Origin: Prevotellaceae bacterium | GTDB lineage: Bacteria > Bacteroidota > Bacteroidia > Bacteroidales > UBA932 | NCBI GenBank assembly: GCA_031259805.1 | Contig: JAIRKX010000227.1 | Location: forward strand, 1-12,397 | Direction of reading: 5' to 3' | DNA: 12,397 bases | Shown here: piece by piece, positions 6,301-12,397 of the stretch | Layout of the letters: every line of letters starts with the position of its first letter | Position numbering within the stretch: the stretch's first letter is position 1 | Made by a program: the position numbers and the translations under genes | Notes under the pieces: generated by a model | What the model was told of the DNA's origin: nothing | The model's database searches: none | Seen by the model: only the letters and a program-made list of their open reading frames with translations

Positions 6301-7353
6301 ATGATGAACGCCAATCTCCACTATACGCCTGACATAGCGCCCGATTTCCACTGTCATGTACCGTTAACCACCCTGCAGCCCCTGTTGTTAGTCAATGGCG
6401 TATGCCGTAATATCCCATCGGCGGTCGAACAGCGCGGTTTTAGCATGGCGCCACATCGCGATGGCCGCGGCGTGGCGCTCGCCATTGCGTCGGGCATGGC
6501 GATTGCACAGCCATTGCAAATTATTTACACGCGCAATGCCGAAAATACAGCCCCGACGGTCTACGAAAATGCCATTACCGTAGCGCCACAAGCACAGGCA
6601 ACACTCTTGATTTGCGACCATACCCTGTCACCAGACGAGTTCAGTACAGACAGCCAGACAATGATTTTCGTCGATACCGGTGCGAGGTTGGAGGTCGTGT
6701 GGATGCAAAGCGAGCACAGCCGGTCGCATCACCGCTCTTCGATTCATATCCGGCAGCAGGCCAACAGCGTGGTGGAATATACCGCTATCACTCTGCATGG
6801 CGGCAGAATAGAAAATGATATCGAAATCGCCTTACAGGGCGCACGCGCCGATTGTCGCGCGAACGGACTGTTTCTCATTGACGGGCAACAGCAATTCGCG
6901 ACGAATATTACCATCCGGCACGACGTGGGACATTGCCGCAGCAATCAACTGTTTAAAGGCATTGTGGATAATGAGGCGACAGGCCGTTTCCACGGGCGGG
7001 TCGTCGTGGCGCAGGACGCGCAAAAGACAGAAGCTTTTCAGGCCAACAACAACCTGCTGTTGACCAAAAGCGCGAAGATGTATACACAGCCGCAATTGGA
7101 AATCTATGCCGACGATGTCCGATGTTCGCACGGCGCCACTATCGGACGACTCGACGAGCAGGCATTGTTTTACCTGCGTTCACGCGGCGTTTCGCTGAAG
7201 GAAGCGCGATTGTTGCAGCAAATAGGTTTTGTGCAGGATGTATTGGATGCGATACACATCGTCCCCCTGCGCGAGCGTGTCGCCGAACTGGTAGCAAAGC
7301 GGCTGCAAGGCGAGTTTTCGCGCTGTTCCGATTGTGAACTGCACTGCTGTTGA
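6301..7353 (+). CDS. sufD: Fe-S cluster assembly protein SufD, N-terminally short
   Basis: The 350-residue product belongs to the SufB/SufD beta-helix family, which with SufB and SufC forms the scaffold for building iron-sulfur clusters in the cytosol. The family core is clear: the F-x-G-x-V segment near residues 230-238, the NNNLLLTKSAKMYTQP stretch, and the diagnostic EIYADDVRCSHGATIGRLDE with Cys275 and His277. His277 aligns with E. coli SufD His360. The C-terminal part has the usual length, but the region before the core is about 80 residues shorter than E. coli SufD (423 residues), so the N-terminal helical domain is missing or minimal. The start is ATG-ATG with an in-frame stop directly upstream (6298-6300), so a longer frame is excluded. 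The protein ends in a cysteine-rich tail (Cys342, 345, 349, 350). sufB, sufC and sufS are not in this window. The gene is convergent with guaA. Confidence 0.88.
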   Translation: MMNANLHYTPDIAPDFHCHVPLTTLQPLLLVNGVCRNIPSAVEQRGFSMAPHRDGRGVALAIASGMAIAQPLQIIYTRNAENTAPTVYENAITVAPQAQATLLICDHTLSPDEFSTDSQTMIFVDTGARLEVVWMQSEHSRSHHRSSIHIRQQANSVVEYTAITLHGGRIENDIEIALQGARADCRANGLFLIDGQQQFATNITIRHDVGHCRSNQLFKGIVDNEATGRFHGRVVVAQDAQKTEAFQANNNLLLTKSAKMYTQPQLEIYADDVRCSHGATIGRLDEQALFYLRSRGVSLKEARLLQQIGFVQDVLDAIHIVPLRERVAELVAKRLQGEFSRCSDCELHCC

Positions 7354-7401
7354 TTGAATATCGAATGCCGGACGCACGCGCGATTGTCAATTATCAATAG
7401 C

Positions 7402-8931
7402 TTACTCCCACTCAATCGTTGCCGGCGGTTTGGAACTGATGTCGTAGACGACGCGGTTGATGCCTTTCACTTTATTGATAATGTCGTTGGAGACGGCAGC
7501 CAGAAATTCGTAGGGCAAGTGTACCCAGTCGGCGGTCATGCCGTCGGTAGAAGCGACGGCGCGCAGGACTACCGTATATTCATAGGTGCGCTCGTCGCCC
7601 ATGACGCCGACGCTCCGCACAGGTAGCAGGATGGTGGCGGCCTGCCAGACCTCGTCGTAAAGGCCTGTTTCGCGCAGCTTGCGAATGAAGATGGCGTCGG
7701 CTTCTTGCAGGATGCCGACCTTTTCGCCGGTTACTTCGCCCAGCACACGGATGCCCAATCCCGGCCCGGGAAATGGATGACGCCCAAGCAACGTCTGCTT
7801 CATCCCCAACGCCCGCCCGACGCGCCGCACTTCGTCTTTAAACAGCGCCCGCAACGGTTCGACGACTTTCAGGTGCATCTGCGCCGGCAGCCCGCCAACG
7901 TTATGGTGTGATTTAATGGTTACCGATGGCCCATTGACCGATACCGATTCGATGACGTCGGGATAAATCGTGCCTTGCGCCAGCCATCGCACCTGCTCAA
8001 TTTGCTGCGCCGCGCGGTTGAACACGTCGATAAACACCCGTCCGATGATTTTGCGCTTCTGCTCGGGTTCGGCCACGCCCGCCAATTGTGAGAGGAACTC
8101 GTCGCCTGCGCGGATGCCGGAGACATTCAGCCCCATGTCGTGGTACGATTCCAGCACTTCCTCAAACTCGTTTTTGCGCAGCAGGCCGTTGTCTACAAAA
8201 ATACAGTAGAGGTTGCGCCCGATAGCCCGGTTCAGCAACATCGCTGCCACCGACGAATCGACGCCTCCCGACAAGCCGAGCACCACCCGGTCGTCGGCCA
8301 ATTGTGCCCGCAGATCGCGGACGGTGCTCTCGATAAACGAGTCGGGCGTCCAGTCGCAACGACAACGGCATATTTCCTTAACAAAATTCGCCAATATGTG
8401 CCGTCCTTCGGTCGAATGATATACTTCGGGATGAAACTGCAATCCATACGTCGGCTCGCCCTCGATGAGGTAGGCAGCGTTCGCCACGTCGGCTGTCGAA
8501 GCGATGGCGCGGCCGCCGCACGGCAGGGTGGCAATCGTATCGCCGTGCGACATCCATACCTGCGAAGCAGACGGAAGGTTTTTGAACAGCGTCGTCGTAG
8601 CGTCTTTCACGGACAGTTGCGCCCGCCCGTACTCGCGCGTGTTCGACGGGCAGACCTCGCCGCCGAAATGGTGTGCCAGATACTGTGCGCCATAGCAGAT
8701 GCCCAGCAGCGGCAGGCGACCTTTGATCGGCTGCAAGTCGATGGTCGGCGCGCACGCATCGCGCACGGAATAAGGACTGCCCGACAGTACCACTCCCCGT
8801 ACACTCGCGTCGATAGCCGGCAAGCGGTTGTACGGATAAATTTCACAATACACATTCAACTCGCGCAACCGCCGCCCGATAAGTTGCGTATATTGCGAAC
8901 CGAAATCAATGATGAGGATTTTTTCTTGCAT
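7402..8931 (-). CDS. guaA: GMP synthase (glutamine-hydrolysing)
   Basis: The 509-residue enzyme converts XMP to GMP using ATP and ammonia from glutamine, the last step of GMP synthesis. Residues 1 to about 190 form a class I glutamine amidotransferase domain with nucleophile Cys79 in GICYGAQ and partners His167 and Glu169 in FHPEV. An ATP-pyrophosphatase domain follows with the P-loop SGGVDSS at 221-227. The dimerisation domain closes the protein, ending KPPATIEWE as usual. The start MQEKILIIDFGSQY is the standard GuaA N-terminus. It lies 33 nt downstream of the DUF4435 gene on the same strand, and the gap is AT-rich without a TAnnTTTG element, so transcription probably comes from upstream. 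The 48-nt gap to the convergent sufD holds no obvious terminator. Confidence 0.97.
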   Translation of the reverse strand: MQEKILIIDFGSQYTQLIGRRLRELNVYCEIYPYNRLPAIDASVRGVVLSGSPYSVRDACAPTIDLQPIKGRLPLLGICYGAQYLAHHFGGEVCPSNTREYGRAQLSVKDATTTLFKNLPSASQVWMSHGDTIATLPCGGRAIASTADVANAAYLIEGEPTYGLQFHPEVYHSTEGRHILANFVKEICRCRCDWTPDSFIESTVRDLRAQLADDRVVLGLSGGVDSSVAAMLLNRAIGRNLYCIFVDNGLLRKNEFEEVLESYHDMGLNVSGIRAGDEFLSQLAGVAEPEQKRKIIGRVFIDVFNRAAQQIEQVRWLAQGTIYPDVIESVSVNGPSVTIKSHHNVGGLPAQMHLKVVEPLRALFKDEVRRVGRALGMKQTLLGRHPFPGPGLGIRVLGEVTGEKVGILQEADAIFIRKLRETGLYDEVWQAATILLPVRSVGVMGDERTYEYTVVLRAVASTDGMTADWVHLPYEFLAAVSNDIINKVKGINRVVYDISSKPPATIEWE

Positions 8932-8964
8932 TGTATTTTATATTGACTATTGATTGCCTGTTGT

Positions 8965-9690
8965 TCACTGCCCTGCCGTCAACCGACTAATGTCGTCGAT
9001 TATTTTATTCATCGGGAAATGCGCGAACGACAGATCGTCGCCGCATTGCAATTTATGTTTTAGTGTTTTGGCAGGGATAAATAAATAGGTGTTGTCGGGG
9101 ACGAGTCCGGCGTTGCCGGCAATCAGTGTCGTCGGCTTTAGTGGCAGGGCGTCGGGGTATTTTTTCCGGATGTTCTTTTGCAGCGCTTCGAGGGAGGATT
9201 CCCGCCGGTCGGCAAAAGAGATGAGGGCATTAAATTCTTTATTAAACTCCTTCATTTTGCTGCCGGTGGCTAAGTGGGACAAGAACGCCGGATAAATAAT
9301 GGCGGCATATTGTTTCAGAAACTCCTGCAGCTCGGCATTTGCCGCCAGATAGTGGTTTTCTATGGCGTATGTGTATGTTTGCAGGACGAAACGCCGGACA
9401 TTGTGCGCCGGTTGCGACTGCAGGACATAGTCGTAATCGCTGTCGATGCAGATAAAGAACCGGCGGGTTAGGAAGGGGTAATATTTCAGGCATTCCTGTT
9501 TGCCGCCGGTTTGTGTTTTGGTTTCGCTGCCGGCGATGATGCGCACACGGTTCTGTGTATGATGAAAAATTTTCCCCCAAAAGGGTTTGTCGGTTTTCCC
9601 CTCGACCAGCGCCACCGCATCTATTTTCTTTAATGCGGTTTCTCCGGCATAAAAGCGCGCCCATTTGCGGTAAAAGTTATGCGCCGGCAT
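8965..9690 (-). CDS. DUF4435 TOPRIM-like protein, AriB-like (PARIS)
   Basis: The 241-residue protein has the pattern of DUF4435, a TOPRIM-related fold. The first acidic motif is VEGKTDKPFW with Glu30 and Asp34. The second is FICIDSDYDY with Asp83/Asp85 as the DxD pair. A conserved-looking TYAIENHY follows (about residues 107-114). In PARIS, AriB is a DUF4435 effector nuclease that cuts host tRNA after release from the ATPase AriA; its key N-terminal glutamate probably corresponds to Glu30 here. It is shorter than the roughly 300-residue prototypes. The gene begins 3 nt after the stop codon of the ATPase gene, behind a good Shine-Dalgarno sequence, so the two are translationally coupled. What is seen is the motif set and the pairing; the defence role is inferred. 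A repair or OLD-like nuclease role is the main alternative. Confidence 0.75.
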   Translation of the reverse strand: MPAHNFYRKWARFYAGETALKKIDAVALVEGKTDKPFWGKIFHHTQNRVRIIAGSETKTQTGGKQECLKYYPFLTRRFFICIDSDYDYVLQSQPAHNVRRFVLQTYTYAIENHYLAANAELQEFLKQYAAIIYPAFLSHLATGSKMKEFNKEFNALISFADRRESSLEALQKNIRKKYPDALPLKPTTLIAGNAGLVPDNTYLFIPAKTLKHKLQCGDDLSFAHFPMNKIIDDISRLTAGQ

Positions 9691-9693
9691 GAT

Positions 9694-10527
9694 TTACTCC
9701 TTTAGGATGTCTTCCTTTAGTATGTCTTCCATGAAAAACAATTTATCGTTCCATCCGTCGCCGAAGATAGCGGGCGAATGGGTCGCGATAATCAGCTGGC
9801 AGGCGGGGTTGATGGTGCGGATGGCGTCCACCAGCCGGTATTGCCAGTCGATGTCGAGCGACATTTCCGGCTCGTCCATCAGCAGGATAGACGGTCGTTC
9901 GTCCTGCACTAGGGCTTTAATCAGGATAATCAACAATTTTTTTTCGCCGGACGACAGGGAGTCTAATCCCAGCGATGTGCCGTTGGCCTGTTTGAAAAAG
10001 ACCTCGTGGCCTTCCATGACGAGGGTCTTTTGGGTTGTGGCAAAGAAACTGTTGACCGTTGCCACCCATTGTTGCAGGTGGTCGATGCGGTGTCGTTCAA
10101 CGGGATTTTCCGTCGCTTTTAGCCGGTAGTTATTCAACGACCGCGCTTCGGTGTCGAAGACGATCGCATTCATGTAGGACGAAAGAGGCGATGGCGTTTC
10201 CTTGAACAACGCTCTTACGTAATTTCCATGAATGGCTTCATCCAGCGTATTAATAATACCGAAGCCATAGTCGTTTTTCCATTCGACGACGGCGTCGCCG
10301 GTCATTTTAATATGTATGCCTTCTCCGCTTATCTCGATGGCATGAAAGAGATGGTGCAAATTCGGCAAGGCCGGTTCGTCATCGTCGCTTAACGCAAACT
10401 CAAGTATCCGCAACAGCGTACTTTTGCCGCTGCCGTTAATCCCTGCCAAAATATTTACATCGGGGTGAAGGGTCCAGTCTATATCGTACTGTTCCCACAT
10501 TTTTTTGATTTTTACATGCTGTATCAT
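9694..10527 (-). CDS. Compact ABC-type (AAA_15/21-like) ATPase, AriA-like
   Basis: This 277-residue soluble ATPase has a complete ABC/SMC-like site: Walker A GINGSGKST (29-37), signature LSSGEKK (191-197), Walker B ILLMDEPEMSLD (214-225, Asp218/Glu219) and the switch histidine His250 in ATHSPAI. There are no membrane segments and no long coiled-coil between Walker A and the signature, so it is neither a transporter subunit nor a full SMC/Rad50. Such ATPases paired with a DUF4435 gene are the AriA half of PARIS; AriA forms an ATP-dependent scaffold that senses phage proteins and holds AriB. AriA prototypes are much longer (about 55 kDa), so this is a reduced form or a related family. The gene starts 21 nt after the pyrG stop, without its own promoter motif. 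The C-terminus ends in a DILKE duplication. Confidence 0.8.
   Translation of the reverse strand: MIQHVKIKKMWEQYDIDWTLHPDVNILAGINGSGKSTLLRILEFALSDDDEPALPNLHHLFHAIEISGEGIHIKMTGDAVVEWKNDYGFGIINTLDEAIHGNYVRALFKETPSPLSSYMNAIVFDTEARSLNNYRLKATENPVERHRIDHLQQWVATVNSFFATTQKTLVMEGHEVFFKQANGTSLGLDSLSSGEKKLLIILIKALVQDERPSILLMDEPEMSLDIDWQYRLVDAIRTINPACQLIIATHSPAIFGDGWNDKLFFMEDILKEDILKE
9697..9703 (-). promoter_or_regulatory. Shine-Dalgarno site of the DUF4435 gene
   Basis: On the minus strand AAAGGAG lies 6 nt before the ATG at 9690 and overlaps the last sense codons and stop region of the ATPase gene. It is a strong site compared with the other starts in this window, which lack one, and it supports the chosen start. 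Confidence 0.65.
9699..9728 (-). repeat. 15-bp tandem duplication at ATPase 3' end
   Basis: Two adjacent 15-bp units (9699-9713 and 9714-9728) differ at one base and encode DILKE twice, giving the protein end EDILKEDILKE. The downstream unit supplies most of the Shine-Dalgarno sequence of the next gene. The unit length keeps the frame. Confidence 0.85.
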
Positions 10528-10548
10528 ATGATAGTAAATCGTGAATGA

Positions 10549-12162
10549 TTACTGCCTGCGGCTATGCTCCAGCGCTGCTTTCACAAAGTGTACGAACAGC
10601 GGGTGGGGGTTTTCGACCGTACTTTTTAATTCGGGATGGAACTGTACGCCGATAAAAAACGGGTGTGACGGGATTTCGATAATCTCCACCAGTCCGGTTT
10701 CGGGGTTACGACCGGTAGCAATCATGCCGTGTTGTTGCAGTTCGGGCAGGTAATCGCTGTTCATTTCGTAGCGATGGCGGTGACGCTCGCTGATTTCGGT
10801 TTTGCCGTATATTTGACAGGCGAGCGACGGCTTGTCGAGCATACATTTATACGCCCCGAGTCGCATCGTACCGCCTTTCGTCGTCAGCCGCTTTTGGTCT
10901 TCCATCAGGTCAATGACCGGGCAGGGAGTATTCCGGTTGATTTCCGTTGTCATGGCTTCGGGATGCCCTAACACATGGCGGGCAAATTCCACTACGGCCA
11001 TTTGCATGCCAAGGCAGATGCCGAAGAACGGTATCGCCTGTTCTCGCGCATACCGCACCGCCGTGATTTTTCCCTCAACGCCCCGTTCACCGAAGCCCGG
11101 CGCTACGAGGATACCGTTCATGCCGCCTAATTTTTCGGCCACATTCGCCGGCGTGATATGCTCGCTGTGGACGCTATGTACGTTGACTTTGCACTCGTTG
11201 GCCGCGCCGCCGTGGATGAGGGATTCCAGTATGGATTTGTAAGCGTCCTGCAACTCCACGTATTTCCCGACTAATGCAATATTGACCTCGTGCTGCGGGT
11301 TGAACAGCTTGTCGAGGAATTGCTTCCACTCCCGCAGGTCGGGTTCGTTGGCCGCGTTGAGTTGCAGTTTCCGGATAATGATTTCATCCAGTTTCTCGTC
11401 GACCATCGCCAGCGGCACTTGGTAAATGCTTTTTGCATCGATGGATTCGATCACCTCATTCGGTTTGATGTTACAGAACAGGGCGACCTTCCGGCGGATG
11501 TCCGGCGTCAAATGATGTTCGGTGCGGCAGACAATCACGTCGGGCTGCAGGCCGTTTTGCTGCAACATCCGCACGCTGTGTTGCGTCGGTTTTGTCTTCA
11601 GCTCTTTGGCCGCGCTGAGGAACGGCACTAACGTAAGGTGAATAACCGCGCAATCTTCGTCGGGCAAATCCCATTGTATCTGGCGGACGGCTTCGACAAA
11701 TGGCAGCGACTCGATATCGCCCACCGTGCCGCCGATTTCGGAAATCACCACGTCGTAGTGGCCGGTATTGCCAAGCAGCAGCATCCGGCGTTTAATTTCG
11801 TCGGTAATATGCGGGATAACCTGTACTGTTTTGCCGAGATACACGCCCTCCCGTTCTTTTTTAATAACCGATTCGTAGATTTTTCCGGTCGTTACATTAT
11901 TCGCGCGTGAAGTATAGACATTCAGGAAGCGTTCGTAATGGCCGAGATCGAGGTCGGTTTCCGCACCGTCTTCGGTAACGTAGCATTCCCCATGCTCGTA
12001 GGGGTTCAGCGTTCCCGGGTCGACATTAATATACGGGTCAAACTTTTGAATGGTTACGCGCAGCCCGCGTGCCTGCAACAGCTTAGCCGTCGACGCCGAA
12101 ATAATCCCCTTCCCCAGCGACGAGGTAACGCCGCCCGTAACAAATATATACTTTGTATGCAT
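10549..12162 (-). CDS. pyrG: CTP synthase
   Basis: The 537-residue cytosolic enzyme makes CTP from UTP with ATP and glutamine-derived ammonia. The N-terminal synthetase domain shows VTGGVTSSLGKG (8-19), QKFDPYINVDPGT and the SEIGGTVGDIES segment (141-152). The C-terminal class I glutamine amidotransferase domain has Cys383 in GICLGMQ and His509/Glu511 in FHPE. Length is typical for the family. The frame is open to 12243, but the ATG at 12162 gives the standard N-terminus MHTKYIFVTGG and lies 17 nt downstream of a promoter element that the longer form would have to read through. It is the first gene of the string pyrG, ATPase, DUF4435, guaA. Confidence 0.96.
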   Translation of the reverse strand: MHTKYIFVTGGVTSSLGKGIISASTAKLLQARGLRVTIQKFDPYINVDPGTLNPYEHGECYVTEDGAETDLDLGHYERFLNVYTSRANNVTTGKIYESVIKKEREGVYLGKTVQVIPHITDEIKRRMLLLGNTGHYDVVISEIGGTVGDIESLPFVEAVRQIQWDLPDEDCAVIHLTLVPFLSAAKELKTKPTQHSVRMLQQNGLQPDVIVCRTEHHLTPDIRRKVALFCNIKPNEVIESIDAKSIYQVPLAMVDEKLDEIIIRKLQLNAANEPDLREWKQFLDKLFNPQHEVNIALVGKYVELQDAYKSILESLIHGGAANECKVNVHSVHSEHITPANVAEKLGGMNGILVAPGFGERGVEGKITAVRYAREQAIPFFGICLGMQMAVVEFARHVLGHPEAMTTEINRNTPCPVIDLMEDQKRLTTKGGTMRLGAYKCMLDKPSLACQIYGKTEISERHRHRYEMNSDYLPELQQHGMIATGRNPETGLVEIIEIPSHPFFIGVQFHPELKSTVENPHPLFVHFVKAALEHSRRQ

Positions 12163-12179
12163 AGTCGTTGATTTGCTCG

Positions 12180-12211
12180 CAAAATTACGATAAATAATTG
12201 AGAAGAACAAA
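12180..12211 (-). promoter_or_regulatory. pyrG promoter, full Bacteroidota consensus
   Basis: On the minus strand a TTTG -33 box (12208-12211) is followed after exactly 20 nt by TAATTTTG (12180-12187), a match to TAnnTTTG. The -7 box ends 17 nt before the pyrG ATG at 12162. This is the best promoter in the window. Confidence 0.8.
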
Positions 12212-12313
12212 GAAGAGTGAATGCGCGGGCAGGGCTGACACATCTAATACATATGTGATGATGTGGCGAAATGCGCTGCGCGCGGTGAAAAGAAAGAACA
12301 CAGCACCTCTCCG

Positions 12314-12329
12314 CGTGCCGTTAGGCACG
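12314..12329. repeat. Short hairpin in pyrG upstream region
   Basis: Arms CGTGCC (12314-12319) and GGCACG (12324-12329) enclose GTTA. It lies between the pyrG promoter and the GC-rich repeat at the window edge. No T-tract follows on either strand, so it is read as part of an intergenic repeat. The rest of 12212-12344 shows no gene. Confidence 0.4.
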
Positions 12330-12344
12330 GTATGAGGGTAGAAT

Positions 12345-12397
12345 CCACCCCCGCCCTACGGGCACCCCCGCCAGCGGGGGACAGCCGTGCGGGGGTG
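12345..12397 (+). repeat. GC-rich interspersed repeat, cut by window edge
   Basis: This matches the repeat arm at 61-102, and its continuation to about 110, in the same orientation. There are a few differences: a one-base length change near the CCCT/CGGG junction, and a C/G change also seen between the two left-hand arms. It is an interspersed copy about 12.3 kb from the first. The element continues beyond the window. Confidence 0.7.

Larger units (their letters stand above)
7402..12162 (-). other. Predicted four-gene operon pyrG-ATPase-DUF4435-guaA
   Basis: Four minus-strand genes are separated by 21, 3 and 33 nt. Only the first has a recognisable TAnnTTTG promoter, and no hairpin plus T-tract interrupts the series. 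Two glutamine-dependent nucleotide synthases thus bracket a defence-like ATPase/effector pair. Co-transcription is inferred from spacing only. Confidence 0.6.

Noticed and set aside
6081..6332. Plus-strand 83-residue frame before sufD
   Set aside because: It spans the hairpin repeat and overlaps the sufD start in another frame; no coding features, and it does not resemble the missing SufD N-terminus.
8140..8946. Plus-strand 268-residue open frame
   Set aside because: It lies entirely antisense to guaA, whose motifs are complete; this is a compositional shadow.
8932..8964. Riboswitch or separate promoter before guaA
   Set aside because: The gap is only 33 nt and has neither a TAnnTTTG element nor a purine-riboswitch-sized structure.
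9694..10527. ABC transporter ATP-binding subunit
   Set aside because: No permease gene or membrane segment is nearby; the DUF4435 partner and motif context favour an OLD/AriA-type ATPase.
12163..12243. Longer start for pyrG
   Set aside because: The extension would begin upstream of the TTTG-N20-TAATTTTG promoter and is not part of known CTP synthases.

Overview
The window looks like chromosomal DNA of a Bacteroidota, most likely a member of the Bacteroidales. Three things point that way. A secreted protease ends in a type IX secretion (T9SS) sorting domain. Three promoters carry the Bacteroidota -7 element TAnnTTTG, one of them with a well-spaced TTTG -33 box. Genes mostly lack Shine-Dalgarno sequences. 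Genus cannot be settled from the sequence; an oral or gut Tannerella/Porphyromonas-like organism is a guess.

Layout. Positions 1-636 are gene-free and hold stacked small repeats: a heptamer array, a 42-bp inverted repeat pair and a 21-bp tandem with a strong hairpin. Positions 637-3899 (minus) hold a two-gene unit: an M6-type zinc metalloprotease with a T9SS C-terminal domain, followed by a small outer-membrane beta-barrel protein. Positions 3900-4470 are a divergent intergenic region with a promoter at each edge and a block of non-coding repeats in between, including five exact-length 42-bp tandem units, several hairpins and a 13-bp direct repeat at both ends of the block. On the plus strand follow pckA (ATP-dependent PEP carboxykinase, 4471-6078), a hairpin, and a solitary, N-terminally short SufD (6301-7353).

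Positions 7402-12162 (minus) read as one tight gene string in transcription order: pyrG (CTP synthase), a compact ABC-type ATPase, a DUF4435/TOPRIM-like protein, then guaA (GMP synthase). Gaps are 21, 3 and 33 nt, and the only recognisable promoter lies upstream of pyrG. The ATPase plus DUF4435 pair has the gene order and domain combination of the anti-phage system PARIS (AriA + AriB), but both proteins are clearly smaller than the E. coli prototypes. The pair sits inside a nucleotide-biosynthesis operon rather than on an obvious mobile island. This is the most interesting item in the window.

The right edge (12345-12397) carries a further, truncated copy of the GC-rich repeat found at 61-102 and, inverted, at 181-222. 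Homology calls rest on motif recognition only; no database search was possible.
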